A DNA stretch of 64,000 nt. Source: Pseudopyrenochaeta lycopersici. Taxonomy: Eukaryota; Ascomycota; Dothideomycetes; Pleosporales; Pseudopyrenochaetaceae. The notes beneath the pieces were generated by a model that saw nothing but the letters and a program-made list of their open reading frames with translations, did not search any database and was not told the DNA's origin. Each line of letters opens with the position of its first letter. Position 1 is the stretch's first letter. A program made the translations under genes and the position numbers. This document shows positions 34,803-47,339 of the stretch, in pieces. The stretch spans positions 1-64,000 of the forward strand of contig NHZP01000008.1 in assembly GCA_003313425.1 (NCBI GenBank), in the 5' to 3' direction.

Positions 34803-37043
34803 ATGGAAGCCAAACAAAAGCTAATGAAGACATGCGACCCGTGTAAGGCTCGCAAAGTCCGCTGCAGCGGAGCTAGTAAGTTTCCTAATGGCAGACACAT
34901 AACTCGTCTTCACAACTTCGAGAAACACTGGTCTGACTGTCCTACAGGACATCAAGGTGCTACGAGCTGTATCAACTGTGCGCGAAGACATGAAGTATGT
35001 AAATTCAGTCCTATTCGCACGCCGAGAGGACGAGAGGCAGCAGGCTCCCACCATAGAACCAGCGCTGGCTTCGAGCAGAGTGCCAGTTCCGAGACAAGTG
35101 ACCGAACAGTACCCCATCATGATGCAGTTGGCTCACTGCAATGCATGACGAAATATGATGGACTTCAAGAATTGTACGTCGACAGGCTTCTGGCAGCCTC
35201 CGACAAGGCGGATGCGCGCGGTGCGCAGAGCCCGAGTCTGCAAGGTCTCGGTGTCTTCGGTGCGTGCTGACGATGATCTCAAGTCTCAACTATCCCCAAT
35301 TTTAGCTCACCAAGTACTAAGCAGGAAGCGAATACAGCTTGACATTCTTTCCCGAGGCACGTCTATCGGCACTAGCAGCTCAGCTTGGACATGACCGCGT
35401 GTCTCATGTCCGAGCGAGAGTGGCTAACATTATTGCGGAGCGAATGAAGACTATCGAGCGTGTACCTGCACCTGCAGCAGATTCCGATCGCATTCATGTG
35501 TTTGGCATGGATGATAAATTCATCGAGATTTGCATTCAATGTGAGCGCGCCTGCCTTCGAAGTCTGATATCACCATTGACGTAATTAGCATACTTCGAGC
35601 ACATCGATCCGATTCACCCCTTCCTCAACAGGTCGCAATTCGAATCCATTGCTCTTAGCGGACATCTGAGCGAGAGACTTGCTGGTGACAAATCATGGTC
35701 CGCGCTCTTCTATGCCGTCCTTGCGTTAGGGTCGCAATACCACGATGGCGGCAGCTATCAGCCAGCAATGAATGTGAGCTGGCAGTTCTTCGCCACAGCA
35801 CTTGCATTGTTTCCTGACCTGCTCATCGCCAAAGCCACTCTAAACACTGTTCAAGCTTTGACCACCATGGCAATATTTGCTTTGAACATTTCTTGTCTCC
35901 AAATCGAGTACACCATGGTGTCAGAAGGAGCAAAGAAAGCACAAGCATTGGGATACAACCGATCGACAGCTCCTGGTGACGACCCGCGAAACCGCACTTT
36001 CTGGGTGCTTTACTTTCTAGAGAAGAATATGACCTTCAATATGGGTCGTAATTCCACCATCATGGACTCTGACATCAGTAGTGCCATCCCATCCCAACTG
36101 CTGCAATGCAGCCCAGTATCATTTGACTGGACTCTTGCGTCAATTCGAATATCGCGACTTCTGAGTCGCATATATGCATCTTTATACTCTGTCAGTGTAC
36201 GGGATAGGCCAACAAGCTATTACAGTGCCACTGTTCACAGCCTCAAGTCAGAACTTGAAGCTTGGGCAGGAACTATACCAATTGCGTTCCAACCGGGCCA
36301 GCCGATTCGGCCGCATACGATACAGACACCCCAAATGATGGAAATCTGTCTGCGGCTACACTATCTATACCACGGGACCATGTTGCATCTAGACCGCACT
36401 GCTCTTCAATTAGAAGGTGAGGTAAGCGCCCAATCCGAAGTGGTGACCAGCATAATGCGCACAGCGCGGACTGTTTTGGAGCTCACCAAATACATTGACG
36501 TACAACCATACACTCCGCTTTGGTAATTTCTTCCTCGTATCGTTGACTTTTGAGGGCCTAATTCCATTTAGGATTCTTGTGGGGACTCCGCTCGCAGCTC
36601 TTCTCGTTCTTTTTGACCTCGTCATCGACAACCCTGCACATCTAGAAACTGCAGCCAATCTCGCCCTCCTCGACGTCGGCAGCGGCCATTTCAGCGGCAT
36701 AGAATATGCCTCGCAAGGAACGCTTCCCGGTTCGATCGCATCCGAGTTCACGCAAATCGCGCGCGCTTACGTACGGGAAAAAGGTGATTTAGGAATCAGC
36801 AGTACTTTCATATTGCCTACATCACCCATGGGAAAGGATAGGTCGAGCGGAGAAGTGCTCGAAACCATTCCTTCCGAAGTATCATCATCTCTTACTTCGT
36901 ACACTGATTTGCAGCCTTTTCCTCTCGGGTGGAACCCTCGTAATGGTGATGGGACCACAATCGGAACTGATATGCTTGGTTTGTTTGGTTCGTTTTTCCC
37001 TTTATGGGATGACGATGGGGCATTTAGTACAATGAATGTATGA
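34803..37043 (+). CDS. Zn2Cys6 fungal transcription factor
   Basis: Nuclear DNA-binding regulator, 668 aa. Exons: 34803-34875, 34948-35259, 35325-35540, 35589-36522, 36572-37043; the sum is in frame. The binuclear cluster is split by intron 1 and reads C11-P-C14, C21, C32-x2-C35, C42 with basic residues KARKVR between. The middle part has the fungal_trans (PF04082) pattern: YFEHIDPIHPFLNR, SWSALFYAVLALGSQY, EGAKKAQALGYNRS and RTFWVLYFLEKN. The C-terminus is Ser/Thr- and acid-rich (LFGSFFPLWDDDG), as in activation regions. The start was chosen at the Met 10 residues before the first Cys; upstream in-frame Met codons (34680, 34752) exist. Next to a PDR pump it is a plausible local activator of that pump, though this is inference. 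Confidence 0.88.
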
Positions 37044-40000
37044 GTTATCACCCGTATTTGGTTACTAGAATCGAGATGATTACCTATTTGTCGGTTGCAG
37101 TCTTTGGCACAGATAGAATGGAATGGGATCACTCCGGGATGACTGCAGAGCTGCATAGAGCTGTAGCCAAGCATGAAATCAGTGCAGTTAAGATTGGCTG
37201 CAGATGCCATCAAGGCCGGCGTGTAATCAGTACAATACCAACGTCTTCTATCAAATGTTAATGTACACGTCACATGCTGGGTTGCTTTCTGCTCTTCTTA
37301 CACGCAGTTGATGACGGAATAGAGTCACAACATGGGGAAAATAAGCCGATCCGAAGTACGCTAGGCTATAAATTACATTTACACTTGTGGATGTGGTTGG
37401 AGGCCAACATACTCGCCCACGATATACCGCTCGTCTTCCTTATCTCTTCGTCGTTCAGTAGGCCATAGTCTCCCAAATACGTAGCAATCATCTTGGACCC
37501 TTCAACATCGTTAACCATCACACTTTCCTAAAGCTTGAGGCAATGATCTCTTATACTAAATTCATTAAATTTCCTGTCTCTAAACAGATGGGAGCCTGGG
37601 TGCTGGGCTCGCCAGGTGCTGCTCTGCGAAGAGAAATACAAACTTCCACTCAGGAGAAGATCGTCCCCTATTCAGAACTCATTGCTAAGATGGAGTGTAT
37701 AATAATTGTGTATTTTTTTTATGCACGCTGTGCGTAGTGTATATAGTCACAGGTCAATATGAAGGCCATAGTCCTTTGAGTCACCGCCAGGGCCACCAAT
37801 CCCACATGAGATAACGCGCGACCAATGACAACAAGTCATTAGAAGTTGTATAACATGGCTAAGGTCTGGAAGCTATTTCAACTTACTTTTCTATTGGCTG
37901 ACTTGTAAACTATATGCGCTTAGTTTACTTGTGTTTTTTCTGACTTCTGAGACTGAAGCACTGCGAGACCTGGAGAACCGACGACAAGGATAAACAGATA
38001 TGCAAGCCCGGCCATCATGATCAGAACGCCTGACGCGCTCGCTACGCTGAACTCACCCATGCATCCCTGGGCTTGAATGATTAGCCTGCACCCACATCTA
38101 ATTTCTCTTCTGTTGTAAAAGCAGTGATTGATATTGGCGATTTAATTAGCAGATGACTTATTCACATATTATGTAGCCTTGGTTCTTATGTAACGCATGA
38201 ACCATAACATGAATCAGTGTATGAGCTAGAGGCTCAGTCAGCTTCGCTGTACTTGAGATTTGATGAGTTAAATTACGGGAACATAACATGAGATACCACA
38301 AATAAGCAAAAGTGAACGAACTTTTGGAGATATTTGGTGCTCATGTCGTGTAGCTAGGAAAATAAACTGAATGGGCTAGATGAAACGCGATGAGAGAGTG
38401 AATATCATAGACCTCAAGGGCGACACTATCGTTGCACTGAATAACACGAATAAACGCAGTAGCGAGAGCAATACTTATCATATATTGTCTTCTCACATGC
38501 ATTTTGATCCCGGCATCGTGTGTTCGGGACCTCGTACTGAACTAGCTTTATTCTTGGAGTGCCTGGCGGGAATTTCGTAGCTCTTGATGCCGCAAGCTTG
38601 TGTATATACACGAGATAGGGAAAATTCGGGTTTTATCAACGTTTGAAATTGAAGCTGCGCTACTCTCAACATACAATGCTGGAATATCTGCTTGTAAGAC
38701 ATAATACGGAATGGGCTGAGCATGAATAAAGCCGACTTCCCCAATCACCTCTATCTCGTTCTCGTATCAAACAGCTGGTACTCGCAATGAGTTTTCATTA
38801 CTGTATTTGCTTGTTTGTTCTCCATATCGCAAGCCTTTCTGACAACTCGAGCAGTCGCTCTCCTTGATCGTGGGCTTCCTCGCCATCATCGACAACCAAT
38901 CCCGCGTTGAACCATGTGATTGTTGTGCCCATCCTTCTCAACTAAATACGTTGCTAAAATTATATCAATCGCCGGCTTAGATTGCTGTGTTCTTGCTTCT
39001 CTCCAACATCTCTAACTGGGCTGGGGCCCTGGCTAACAACGTCTTGACTGCTTAGTTTGCCTTTATATCTGCGTCATGTTCTGGATGTTGTACCTCTACA
39101 TCTGTGCCAATTTCAAATATTTAGCTTAGTTTATTAGTAATGTATAACTTGCAGCATAAAATAGTTACCTACCTGGTGCGGGTGACTACTTGTCAGCCTC
39201 TTATTAGGTGAATCTCGTGTTGCCCATTATGCTCTCATTTACAATGGCTCCTAGATAGGTACGATGTTCCGCCTCCCAAAAATGCCGTAGATGTGAGGCC
39301 TGGAAATTAAGAAATCAGAACAAACCTGTTATTTCAGGGTGTCAACCTTTTAAAGCGCGACTATATTCATACCATAAAGTTGGCAACTTGGCTCATTGGC
39401 CGGTTCCAGTGGTCTGTATAAGGTACCAGTGTAGCAGAGAGTTCTCCCGAGGTTGCGGAAACCCTCCTAGCATGTGTACAGTCGAAACGATTGGGTACAG
39501 ATGACGTTGAAAAGCTTGTCAGAATTGCTCTTGAATTAAAAACTACGGCTGCTTGATCACGTTCTCAAGTCTTCTTCCGCTCGAGAAGCGGCTGAATTGA
39601 AAACTATTGATATATTAAACCATTCCATGAAGAGCCAAAAGCACAGTGTAGGAGGAGGAAATATGTAGTGAGTGCGGTTAATGTCAGGGATCAAGACCGG
39701 GAATTCGATTTCGAATCCATACAATGTAACAGAGATAGCAGAGATAATGGAGCCATTGAGGGATGAAAGAAAAGGTCTGAAGCGCCATGTCATAGCTACA
39801 AAACTGTTGAGAAGTATGAATTCGGTTCTGGTGCAGTGAGACTAGCCCTTCCAGTAAACTCAGGTCTGATCATTGTATTGGACAACGCTGATTGGTAGGT
39901 ACGCATGGTGACCGAGACTGCTTGCACAGACATAAGGCATAGCCACAAAGGCTTCAAAAATGCGCAAATTGGTCTTAGGTAGCATACGCCTTGGTCGAAC

Positions 40001-40377
40001 GGAGGCCTCCTTGGCTCTATCTTGGCAGATCTAGACAAGTACGAGGCGGCAGTCACAGGCCGGTGCTATCGAGGCAAAGAGTTGCTTGAGCAAGAACGAA
40101 GAGTGTCTAATGGCTTGCCTATGCCCTTAAAAACATTATCTCTACCTTGGAACTAGTGCCCTGCATGAACGTGCACGCATCATAGACCAGGTATATTACC
40201 TGGGTGTCATAATATGCTACTCAGATACGACCTGAATTGTATAGTGTAAATCTCCATACTATTGGTAATGACTGTATATGCTAATTATAATAGCTATGCG
40301 TAAGCATGCAGTTCTTGTTTACACGGAATCCTTAATGACAGGCAGTGTAATCAAACCAAGAAGCCCATTGAATCATT
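37044..40377. other. Long spacer with scattered gene fragments
   Basis: No complete gene found in 3.3 kb. Coding-like scraps are listed separately (37927-38095 minus). Others are a minus frame near 38810-38940 containing VVDDGEEAHDQGERLLELSERL, a minus frame near 39010-39110 containing VEVQHPEHDADIKAN, and a plus frame ending near 39556 containing SSPEVAETLLACVQ and VEKLVRIALELK. Their order and strands do not assemble into one gene by eye. They may be exons of genes I cannot join, or decay products. Confidence 0.3.
37927..38095 (-). pseudogene. C-terminal fragment of a membrane protein
   Basis: The minus strand reads a hydrophobic segment (SGVLIMMAGLAYLFILVVGS) followed by PGLAVLQSQKSEKTQVN and a stop, like the last transmembrane helix and tail of a transporter. 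A possible splice acceptor precedes it, but no upstream exons are recognisable. It could be a leftover of a deleted or truncated gene. Confidence 0.25.
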
Positions 40378-40787
40378 CTAGGCTCGTCTCGTGAACCTAA
40401 CAGCCTCCACACGCTTGGCAACACCCTGGTTTAGATATTTAGTAATAAGAACGTAGAAGGAGTTGTCGCGCGCACCAAGGATGCATCCTGCAGCCGGAAA
40501 CCCATCACCGAGGTCGCAGAAGTCGTCAATGCAGGAGTCAACCCCATCGGGGCAGCAAACATCGTGGAGATCGCATCCCCTACGTGTAAGAGTCCCAGAA
40601 GGAGGGCGATTGGACAGATCCACTATTCGTGTGTACTCGCTCAGAGCGGCTTTAACATTCGCTGCTATTGTCGCTATTAGCAGGTTGAATGAATTCGAGC
40701 AACACTAGCCTCTCACTAACATTTCAGGGTTTGAGAACCAGCTACAGTAGATGCAAGCAACAAGAGAGATATGATCGGAGGCCTCAT
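40378..40787 (-). CDS. Small secreted cysteine-rich protein (effector-like)
   Basis: Two exons on the minus strand, 40787-40721 and 40673-40378, join across a 47-nt intron (GTTAGT..CTGCTAATAG) to give 120 aa. The N-terminus is a good signal peptide (ISLLLLASTVAG, cleavage after about residue 17). The mature part of about 103 aa has six cysteines in a tight cluster (Cys56, 62, 63, 70, 75, 86), an even number that could form three disulfides, in an acidic stretch. A basic C-terminal tail ends in TRRA. I do not recognise a family. Size, secretion signal and cysteine content match what are called candidate effectors in plant-associated fungi; antimicrobial or structural roles are equally possible. 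Both splice sites agree with fungal consensus and the summed length is a multiple of three. Confidence 0.7.
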
Positions 40788-42555
40788 TTTACTCAGCGTT
40801 CCAAGTATCCGATTGTGAAGATTGCGGTGTGACTCCTTGGTGATGAATTCCTAAATATATAGGGGTATTTGATTTATTTATGTTCAAACAACGTGTGGAG
40901 AGGTTTAGCACTGTGAGGCTCCTTCTAGATATGGTATTAGATAGTTTTACAACCAACTCAGACTAATTTGTCGCTAAATGTAAGCACTTCGGTAGAATGC
41001 ATCTAAGCGACGCTCATCTCTTTGTGATAGAAACCCATGCGATTTTTTATATTAGCTATCACGATAAGTGAACGTTTCCAATATAATGCTGGATCAGAAC
41101 TAAGTCGGAAATGGTAGTTGATAGTATAAAGTCTGCTCTTTTAGTTTATTAATTGTAAACCGTCCTATAACCAACTCTATACATTACTTGACAGCGTACT
41201 ATTATGTACAGTAGATAAACATCTTCTATCAGTTTCATAAATCTGACCCACTATAAGCATGGCTTTAACCACATTGTAACCATTCTTTGTGGGCGTAGGC
41301 TTCATTTATAGCATAATACTGGTGATGTTAGAGGTATGCTATCTAACTAGGATATCGCAAGGTCATCACCCATATATTCAATACGAGAGTATCACGGATA
41401 AAATAGTCTATCGTACAATTGAGCGGAAGAATTTCTGTTTTGAAGAGAGATTACGTCGATTGTATACGTCGCTACCTCCGTACGAGATCCAATCACTATT
41501 TAGCCGACACTATCAATGGAACTATTAGAAGCCGTATACAGAAGAAGATCTGCACTGCTGAACACTTTGCACGTGGCGCGCATTAGCAGCAGCGCGCCAC
41601 TCACAGTTGCTTAGTATGAAGTCAAGCGTAGTAATATGCATGCAGTAGCTTTATCCAATCTGTCACCATGCACGAGTTAGTGGAGCCCATTGCCTGGTAT
41701 CTCTAGTTTTCAGTGAATGTAGTCATTGCCAGAGGTGTATCGGGTTTCTAATCAATTCAGCTGCTTATTTCACCATTGATTGTTACATGGGCAGGATAAT
41801 CACACATTATGCCCTGATTTCAAAGTGTTCTGCTAGGCATCTCGAGCGATTGATGCCTTCTCGCCGTTTCTCGCTGTTCCTCCCCGTTAGTAGTCTCTAG
41901 GTTAGAACTTTTGCCATAAGATTTTACAGATGTCGCACTAGGCAGTCAAATATTTTGTAGAAGTACCCTCACCTTCTTTCATTTGTCTTCCCCCGTGGTT
42001 CTGGCATTGTATGTCACACTTGCTACACACCCTGCCTGGTTACCACTTTTTGTGGAAGAGTTTCTGGCTATCATCGAGCACCATGCATCACAGCATGTTC
42101 TCTATATTTACCACAACGTGATTTTGACGATTACTATCTACGTAGAGACAGGCCAGTAACAGTATTCTATAGAGCTGGTGGAAGCATGTAGTACAGCGGC
42201 CGCTATACAAGAAGATCTCACTTCATGCGCTCTATCTATGGCTTGAAACGATCACCCTAGAGATGAGGATGCATTCTAAACCGAGGTAATTGTGCAGAAT
42301 CTATTTTCGGGATGCACCCATTGAGCCCTGTATGCACTTGTGCCTCGACCTTAGCATGCTACAGCAATAACAGCTCTTGGGTCTTGGAAAAAATTCAGTG
42401 CGTATAAGAGACAATGTGATTAGGGTGTGATCAAAAAATCTGTCGTTCATTTACACTATGTGAAACGTCAAAGTAAAACTTATCCACTGTTTTTAAGATT
42501 TACTTCTCCCCCAAGTAGACTTGAGGTGAGACATATGATTAGTGCCTTATGTCAG
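40788..42555. other. Spacer without recognisable gene
   Basis: Short frames only. One structural item is a perfect 9-bp inverted repeat GTGGCGCGC / GCGCGCCAC (41573-41581 and 41592-41600) around a 10-nt loop. Nothing else is supported. Confidence 0.4.
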
Positions 42556-44942
42556 TCAGGCATATAAACACCCTGGTTGCAAGCTTAGAACAGGCTGGCT
42601 TGTAAACGTGCAGTGACCAACCCTATCTGCACTCCCCTCTACAGTTACGCCCCACTGAACTTCTGCGAGTTGGGGTTCGATGTCGCCTTCTGGAGGATGG
42701 CAGGCCGCGCTGATAATCATGCTGCAATGGAGAGCTGGTGGTATGCGTATATGAATATGCTTTAATAACAAGTAGAGAAGGGCGAAAAAAGGGCGAAAAA
42801 GACCAGCGTGAAGATGAAAAGACTGAGAATAGAGTAACCGCACGCGCATATCGAATCCGGATACAGCTCGCCATCTTGTTTCCGCAGCTCTCGGCGCACA
42901 AGGAATAAAGACTGCGATAGGAGCCAGTGAAGGATTCCAGAGGTCACAGTAAGTGGAATTGCCCACCGGTAAGGCAGCTGCAGAAAATATGTATCTCTTT
43001 GCTTCTCAGATGGAGAAGTAACACGGAGTCCTTTGCGGTAGATAGCATAGCTGTTCCATTCGATTGCCAGACATATCGAGGTACAAAGGCGATTGACGGA
43101 AAAGTAGAGTAAAGAAAGACAGACTTGGGGTAGATTGGCCAGGAACGCAATCAACAATGCTCCTCGGGCGTCAAAGTTTGTTGCTGTGAAGGGGATGATG
43201 CTTTTAGAGGCAGTTCCCCAAGATGATGCCTTGATCGATCCACTTGTTGCAGCACTTAAAGCTCCGATAAGCAAAGACGCAGAGGCAATACTTGTATTGT
43301 CAGTACTTGAGCAATAACCAATGTGAGAAAATGTGTAATAGGATTGATACCAAGGGCATCTCGATCGAGTAGAGCTACAAGACGCAACATTCAACTTACA
43401 TGATCATCGCCGACCAGGCCCTTGTACCACCGAGCACCAACATCATCGGTCGTTTTCTTGAATACCAGGGCTTAGGTTTTGTTGTAATGCGAAAAGAAAG
43501 TTCTTTCGGTTCTTTTAGGGTGCATTTGCCTTCGGTGGAAGGCTCTGGATTCTCAAGGAAAGATGCAACAGCGTCTCCAACTGTAATAAGGTGCCCGGAT
43601 GAGCACATTCGAATAGTTAGATAAATTCCAACAATTTTGAAAATATTGCAAACAAGTACAATTCCTAAGAATAGCATCGAGACTTGCACTCTATTGACGT
43701 AGGGTATGACTTTTGCATGGGCGTATTGAACATGGAATGCTGTGCCTGGAAGTAGCCACCCACCTTCAGCACAAAGACTGAGTTTGTCTTTTAAGATGGT
43801 TGTTCTGTGTGTTTCGATTATTGTCGCTGGTGGCCATTCTAATTCTGGAAACAACGCAATATCGTTGGACCTTCCCAGGTCTATGACGACTCTCGAACTT
43901 TCGAGTACTATAGGCAATTGAGGCGTTACTATTCCTGAACTCCAGTTATGTGACACTGGAACTGCCCATATCGCGTCATTGTCTAGGGATGTAGGGGTCC
44001 AGGCACAGGACATGTCAGACCCATCTGGAACACCCAGTGAGTATGACCAGTTCTTGTTGATACTGATTGCAAATGATGCTTTATCGACTACAAGAAGAAG
44101 ATCACCGTAACCTGGAACCCACGATGTCGCATATGTTTTCATCCAATCTGGGTTTTCCATTTTCTTCCAAGCCGTGGTAGCTGGCAACAGCTCACTGGTG
44201 TTGGCGATGAGTGTCGCATTAAAATCTTGTCCAGCAATAACTTCGAATACGGATGAATTATAGCTGATACAAATTAGTAACATGGAATAAAATTGAAGTT
44301 GGGGACATTAAGTTCCTACAATAAATGTAGAGGTACCGAAGTGCATGCAAGGATCACCCAAAGTAAGACTCGTTTGCGGTCTATTCTTTGTAGATTGCGA
44401 AGGCTCATAATACCTATCTCAAGCCAATACCCATTTTCATGCGCTCGGTTGATTTCATACCGGGTAGGGGCGCAGATGATCTGCATAGCATAATTGGTCG
44501 AAGTCAAGAGAATCGTGCTCAGGGTGTTGATCAGAACGTGCAAAGCAGTGCTTAACCTCGTAACTTTCCGCATTTCGCCTTTTGAAATCGTGCCTATACC
44601 GTCTGTAACGCTCTCTTGAGCAAATGCCGCTGCGAATAACAAGGCTATGTTACTAAGAAGGACAGCGATTGAAGCGTACAGACCAGCATAAAGACCAAAT
44701 CTCCAACCTTTGTTACCAAGGATTGGTCCTCTTCTCGAGATTGAGGGTTGGCGGTGAAACCACCTGCTCTTCGAGCGGTTTCCGGCGCTGTGACTGTCTG
44801 AGAACGTCGAAAAGTCACTCAGTCTCTCGTCCGGCGAAACACTTTCTGGTTGAAGGCTAACCAGCCGGATATGTTCAGGTTCGCCCCAATACCTGGCGTT
44901 CATGCGTTGGTGGAGTCGGCGAGATTGGCTATTGCTATCCAT
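42556..44942 (-). CDS. DUF6536 multi-pass membrane protein, frameshifted near its 3' end
   Basis: Fungal integral membrane protein of unknown function (DUF6536, PF20163). Exons on the minus strand: 44942-44320, 44263-43400, 43290 downward. The N-terminal domain shows GWRFGLYAGLYAS, LHVLINTLSTILLTSTNYAMQ, APTRYEINRAH and, across intron 1, PLHLFYNSSVFEVI. The C-terminal family block (ISAACHPPEGD, VQWGV, VGHCTFTSQPV) is present down to 42556 but in another frame. A tandem duplication of 11 bp (42780-42790 and 42791-42800) causes the shift; without it the total is 2,211 nt, exactly 737 codons. As it stands, translation would leave the family frame there and stop near 42762, losing about 65 residues. 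The second intron is 109 nt and less certain. Confidence 0.8.
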
Positions 44943-47339
44943 TTCAAGTATACAGAGTTGTGAGTTTGATCAAAGATATGATAAATCTAGTATGCAGCCA
45001 GGTAAGAGGCCTAATATATGCGATCGAACACCGCCCCATCTCTAGCCGCAAGGTTGAGGCAAGCTTGAGGCAAGCTTGGTGCCGATGACATATTGAGTGG
45101 CTGGATTCGGCATAGACTGCCCAATCATAGAAACCGAACCTGTTACACATGCGATAGCTCAAATTTATGAAGATGAACGCAACAAATCAGAGGTTAATAA
45201 CATTTCTGGGCTTTCCTTGGCCACGACAATTATATTGTGTTTGGCAAGGATGGCAACTCCCTGGGTCTATTTCCGGAGCCTAGAGTATCACAACTCCTCG
45301 CTGCCCGGTACTCACATAAACGCGCTTTAGTGCAACCATTCGAGGCAATCCTCCAGATTTGGTGAGACTTATGCGAGCTCACACCTGTTAGCTGTCTCAA
45401 AATCATGTTAGTTCGGGCTTTGTGGTTGAGGTGCAAAATGAGCATTCTACGAAAACTAATCCACTACACCAACGATTCAATAACATGGTTCTGTTCAATG
45501 CATAGCTTTTGACGAGTTCGCTGGACATAAATTTAACAATCTATTTCATTTGAACCACGAATTGACGTCAGAAGTCTACCAAAAGTGGTTGTGGAAGATA
45601 CACCCCGACATTCATCCTGATGGTCTAATATTCAACGAACCTTATTCGACATTCAAGACTCTCAAAAGGGTATACACTCAGAACTCAGAATATGAGCTAT
45701 TCGTATCGCATCTTTGGATAGATAAAATCTGATCGGACATTGTTATGCGCAAGCAAGAAGCTGCAGCTAGGTTGCCATTTGTGACGCAACAAGGTTGTTT
45801 GGCATTCATATTTCGCTACCTTTTTCCACCTCCGAAGGTTTGCTATCTATTAGACGTTTGGGGTCTGTTTGTGTTGAAACCTGTCACAGTAGGGAACGTA
45901 CTATAAGCTTGTTACAGGAGATTGCTTCATTCGGGGGCTCGAAGACTACAAGGAATATGATCTATGCTTGGCCTGGGGTTTACAGATGCATGACTTCTGG
46001 ATGGTCTAATACAATAACAGAATGTCACACCAATAGCGTCCACCCTGCGTGTCGAGAAGTACACAACATCTTATGATATAACAAAGCCAACAAAAGGCTA
46101 GAAGCATAGATAATTTCACATAAGATACCTTAAACCTTGAGCTTACGTTAAAGGTTTTTCCTTTACGGATAACTTGCGCATGTCCTATAATACCACGATT
46201 CTTCCCGACGCAATATAAGAACACCATTCCAGACAACCTCGGATTTACTTCAAGTCTAAGCGAATTCAGTGAAGAATCACACAAACTGTAGAGACACTAG
46301 CATGAATACATGCAAAGCAAAAATATCGCATATTTAAGCACATTGTACTTCTATGGTGACCTCTAAAAGAGAATGCTGGTCGAATCAGACCGCAAGGCCG
46401 GCGTTTTAACATGGTAGCCAGGAAGTGGTGCGCAGGGATACGCATCACTCAGCATTCTTCAAGTCTTTTGCATTTCAATGGATCGAACGTAGCGAGTAGG
46501 CAGCAACGTGGTGCTCAGCGTAATTCAACCACAAGCTCCGTGTGTACAAGACTTGGGAACACAATAGAAGTGTATTGAATAACTTTAAGATGGCTCTATG
46601 ACTGTACTCGGAGTGCAGCAAATGGTAATACCGTGCTTTACGTTATCAAGCAGTATCAAATAACAGGCAGATGAGTGTCTGAGTGAGTCCTGCATGATAT
46701 GACAGATGTCACGCCTTGCATCCTGGCAAGCAACTCCGCATGATTAAGTTTTAGCTAATCTGTATCGAGCTTTTCGTACAGCAGGGCCGCGCTTGCTGTC
46801 ATTTCTCACTAATAGAGGTTAAGTCAGCGCAGAAGCATGACAAGCTTGCAGATCTAGTTGCTTGTTCGTCTTGCATCTTTCTATCACATGCTCTCAAGTT
46901 AGTTAGGTATTGATCGTTATTCCTGGGATCTTAAATCGGTCCGGGGTTGCCCTTGCTAGTGTTGATGCGGGACTCTGAGGCGAATTTTGGCATTTTATAG
47001 TAGGCAGAAAACTTAAGTACAAGAAGATTGCCATGGGCAGAAATCTAGGATTTAAAGCCCTTTTTTTGGGAATGCGTGTAGTTCCAGTTTGTTGTTGGCT
47101 TTCTTATGTTGAAAGGTATTGAGCATTTCTCAGTACAGTGATCGGCGTTATTTTATTATACTATCTTGTATTATTCTAAACTACGTATAGCCACTTTTTG
47201 GGATTAATTTATATTGATCCTATAATTCAAAAGACAAGATAAGGCGATTATATATCTTGCTAGAATAAGGAAGCAACATCTCCTAGCTATAATCTTGGTT
47301 CAATCTCGTAATATAGCTACCTCCTTCTCGTGCTGGATG
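44943..47339. other. Spacer with possible decayed coding sequence
   Basis: An 11-bp direct tandem duplication GAGGCAAGCTT x2 lies at 45056-45077, upstream of the DUF6536 gene. A plus-strand frame from about 45550 (WLWKIHPDIHPDGLIF) continues past stops to about 46090 with partly coding-like composition; no family is recognised. From 46100 to 47339 I see nothing supported. Confidence 0.3.

Noticed and set aside
40463..40708. 81-aa plus-strand frame opposite the small secreted protein
   Set aside because: The minus strand has signal peptide, intron consensus and cysteine cluster; the plus frame has none.
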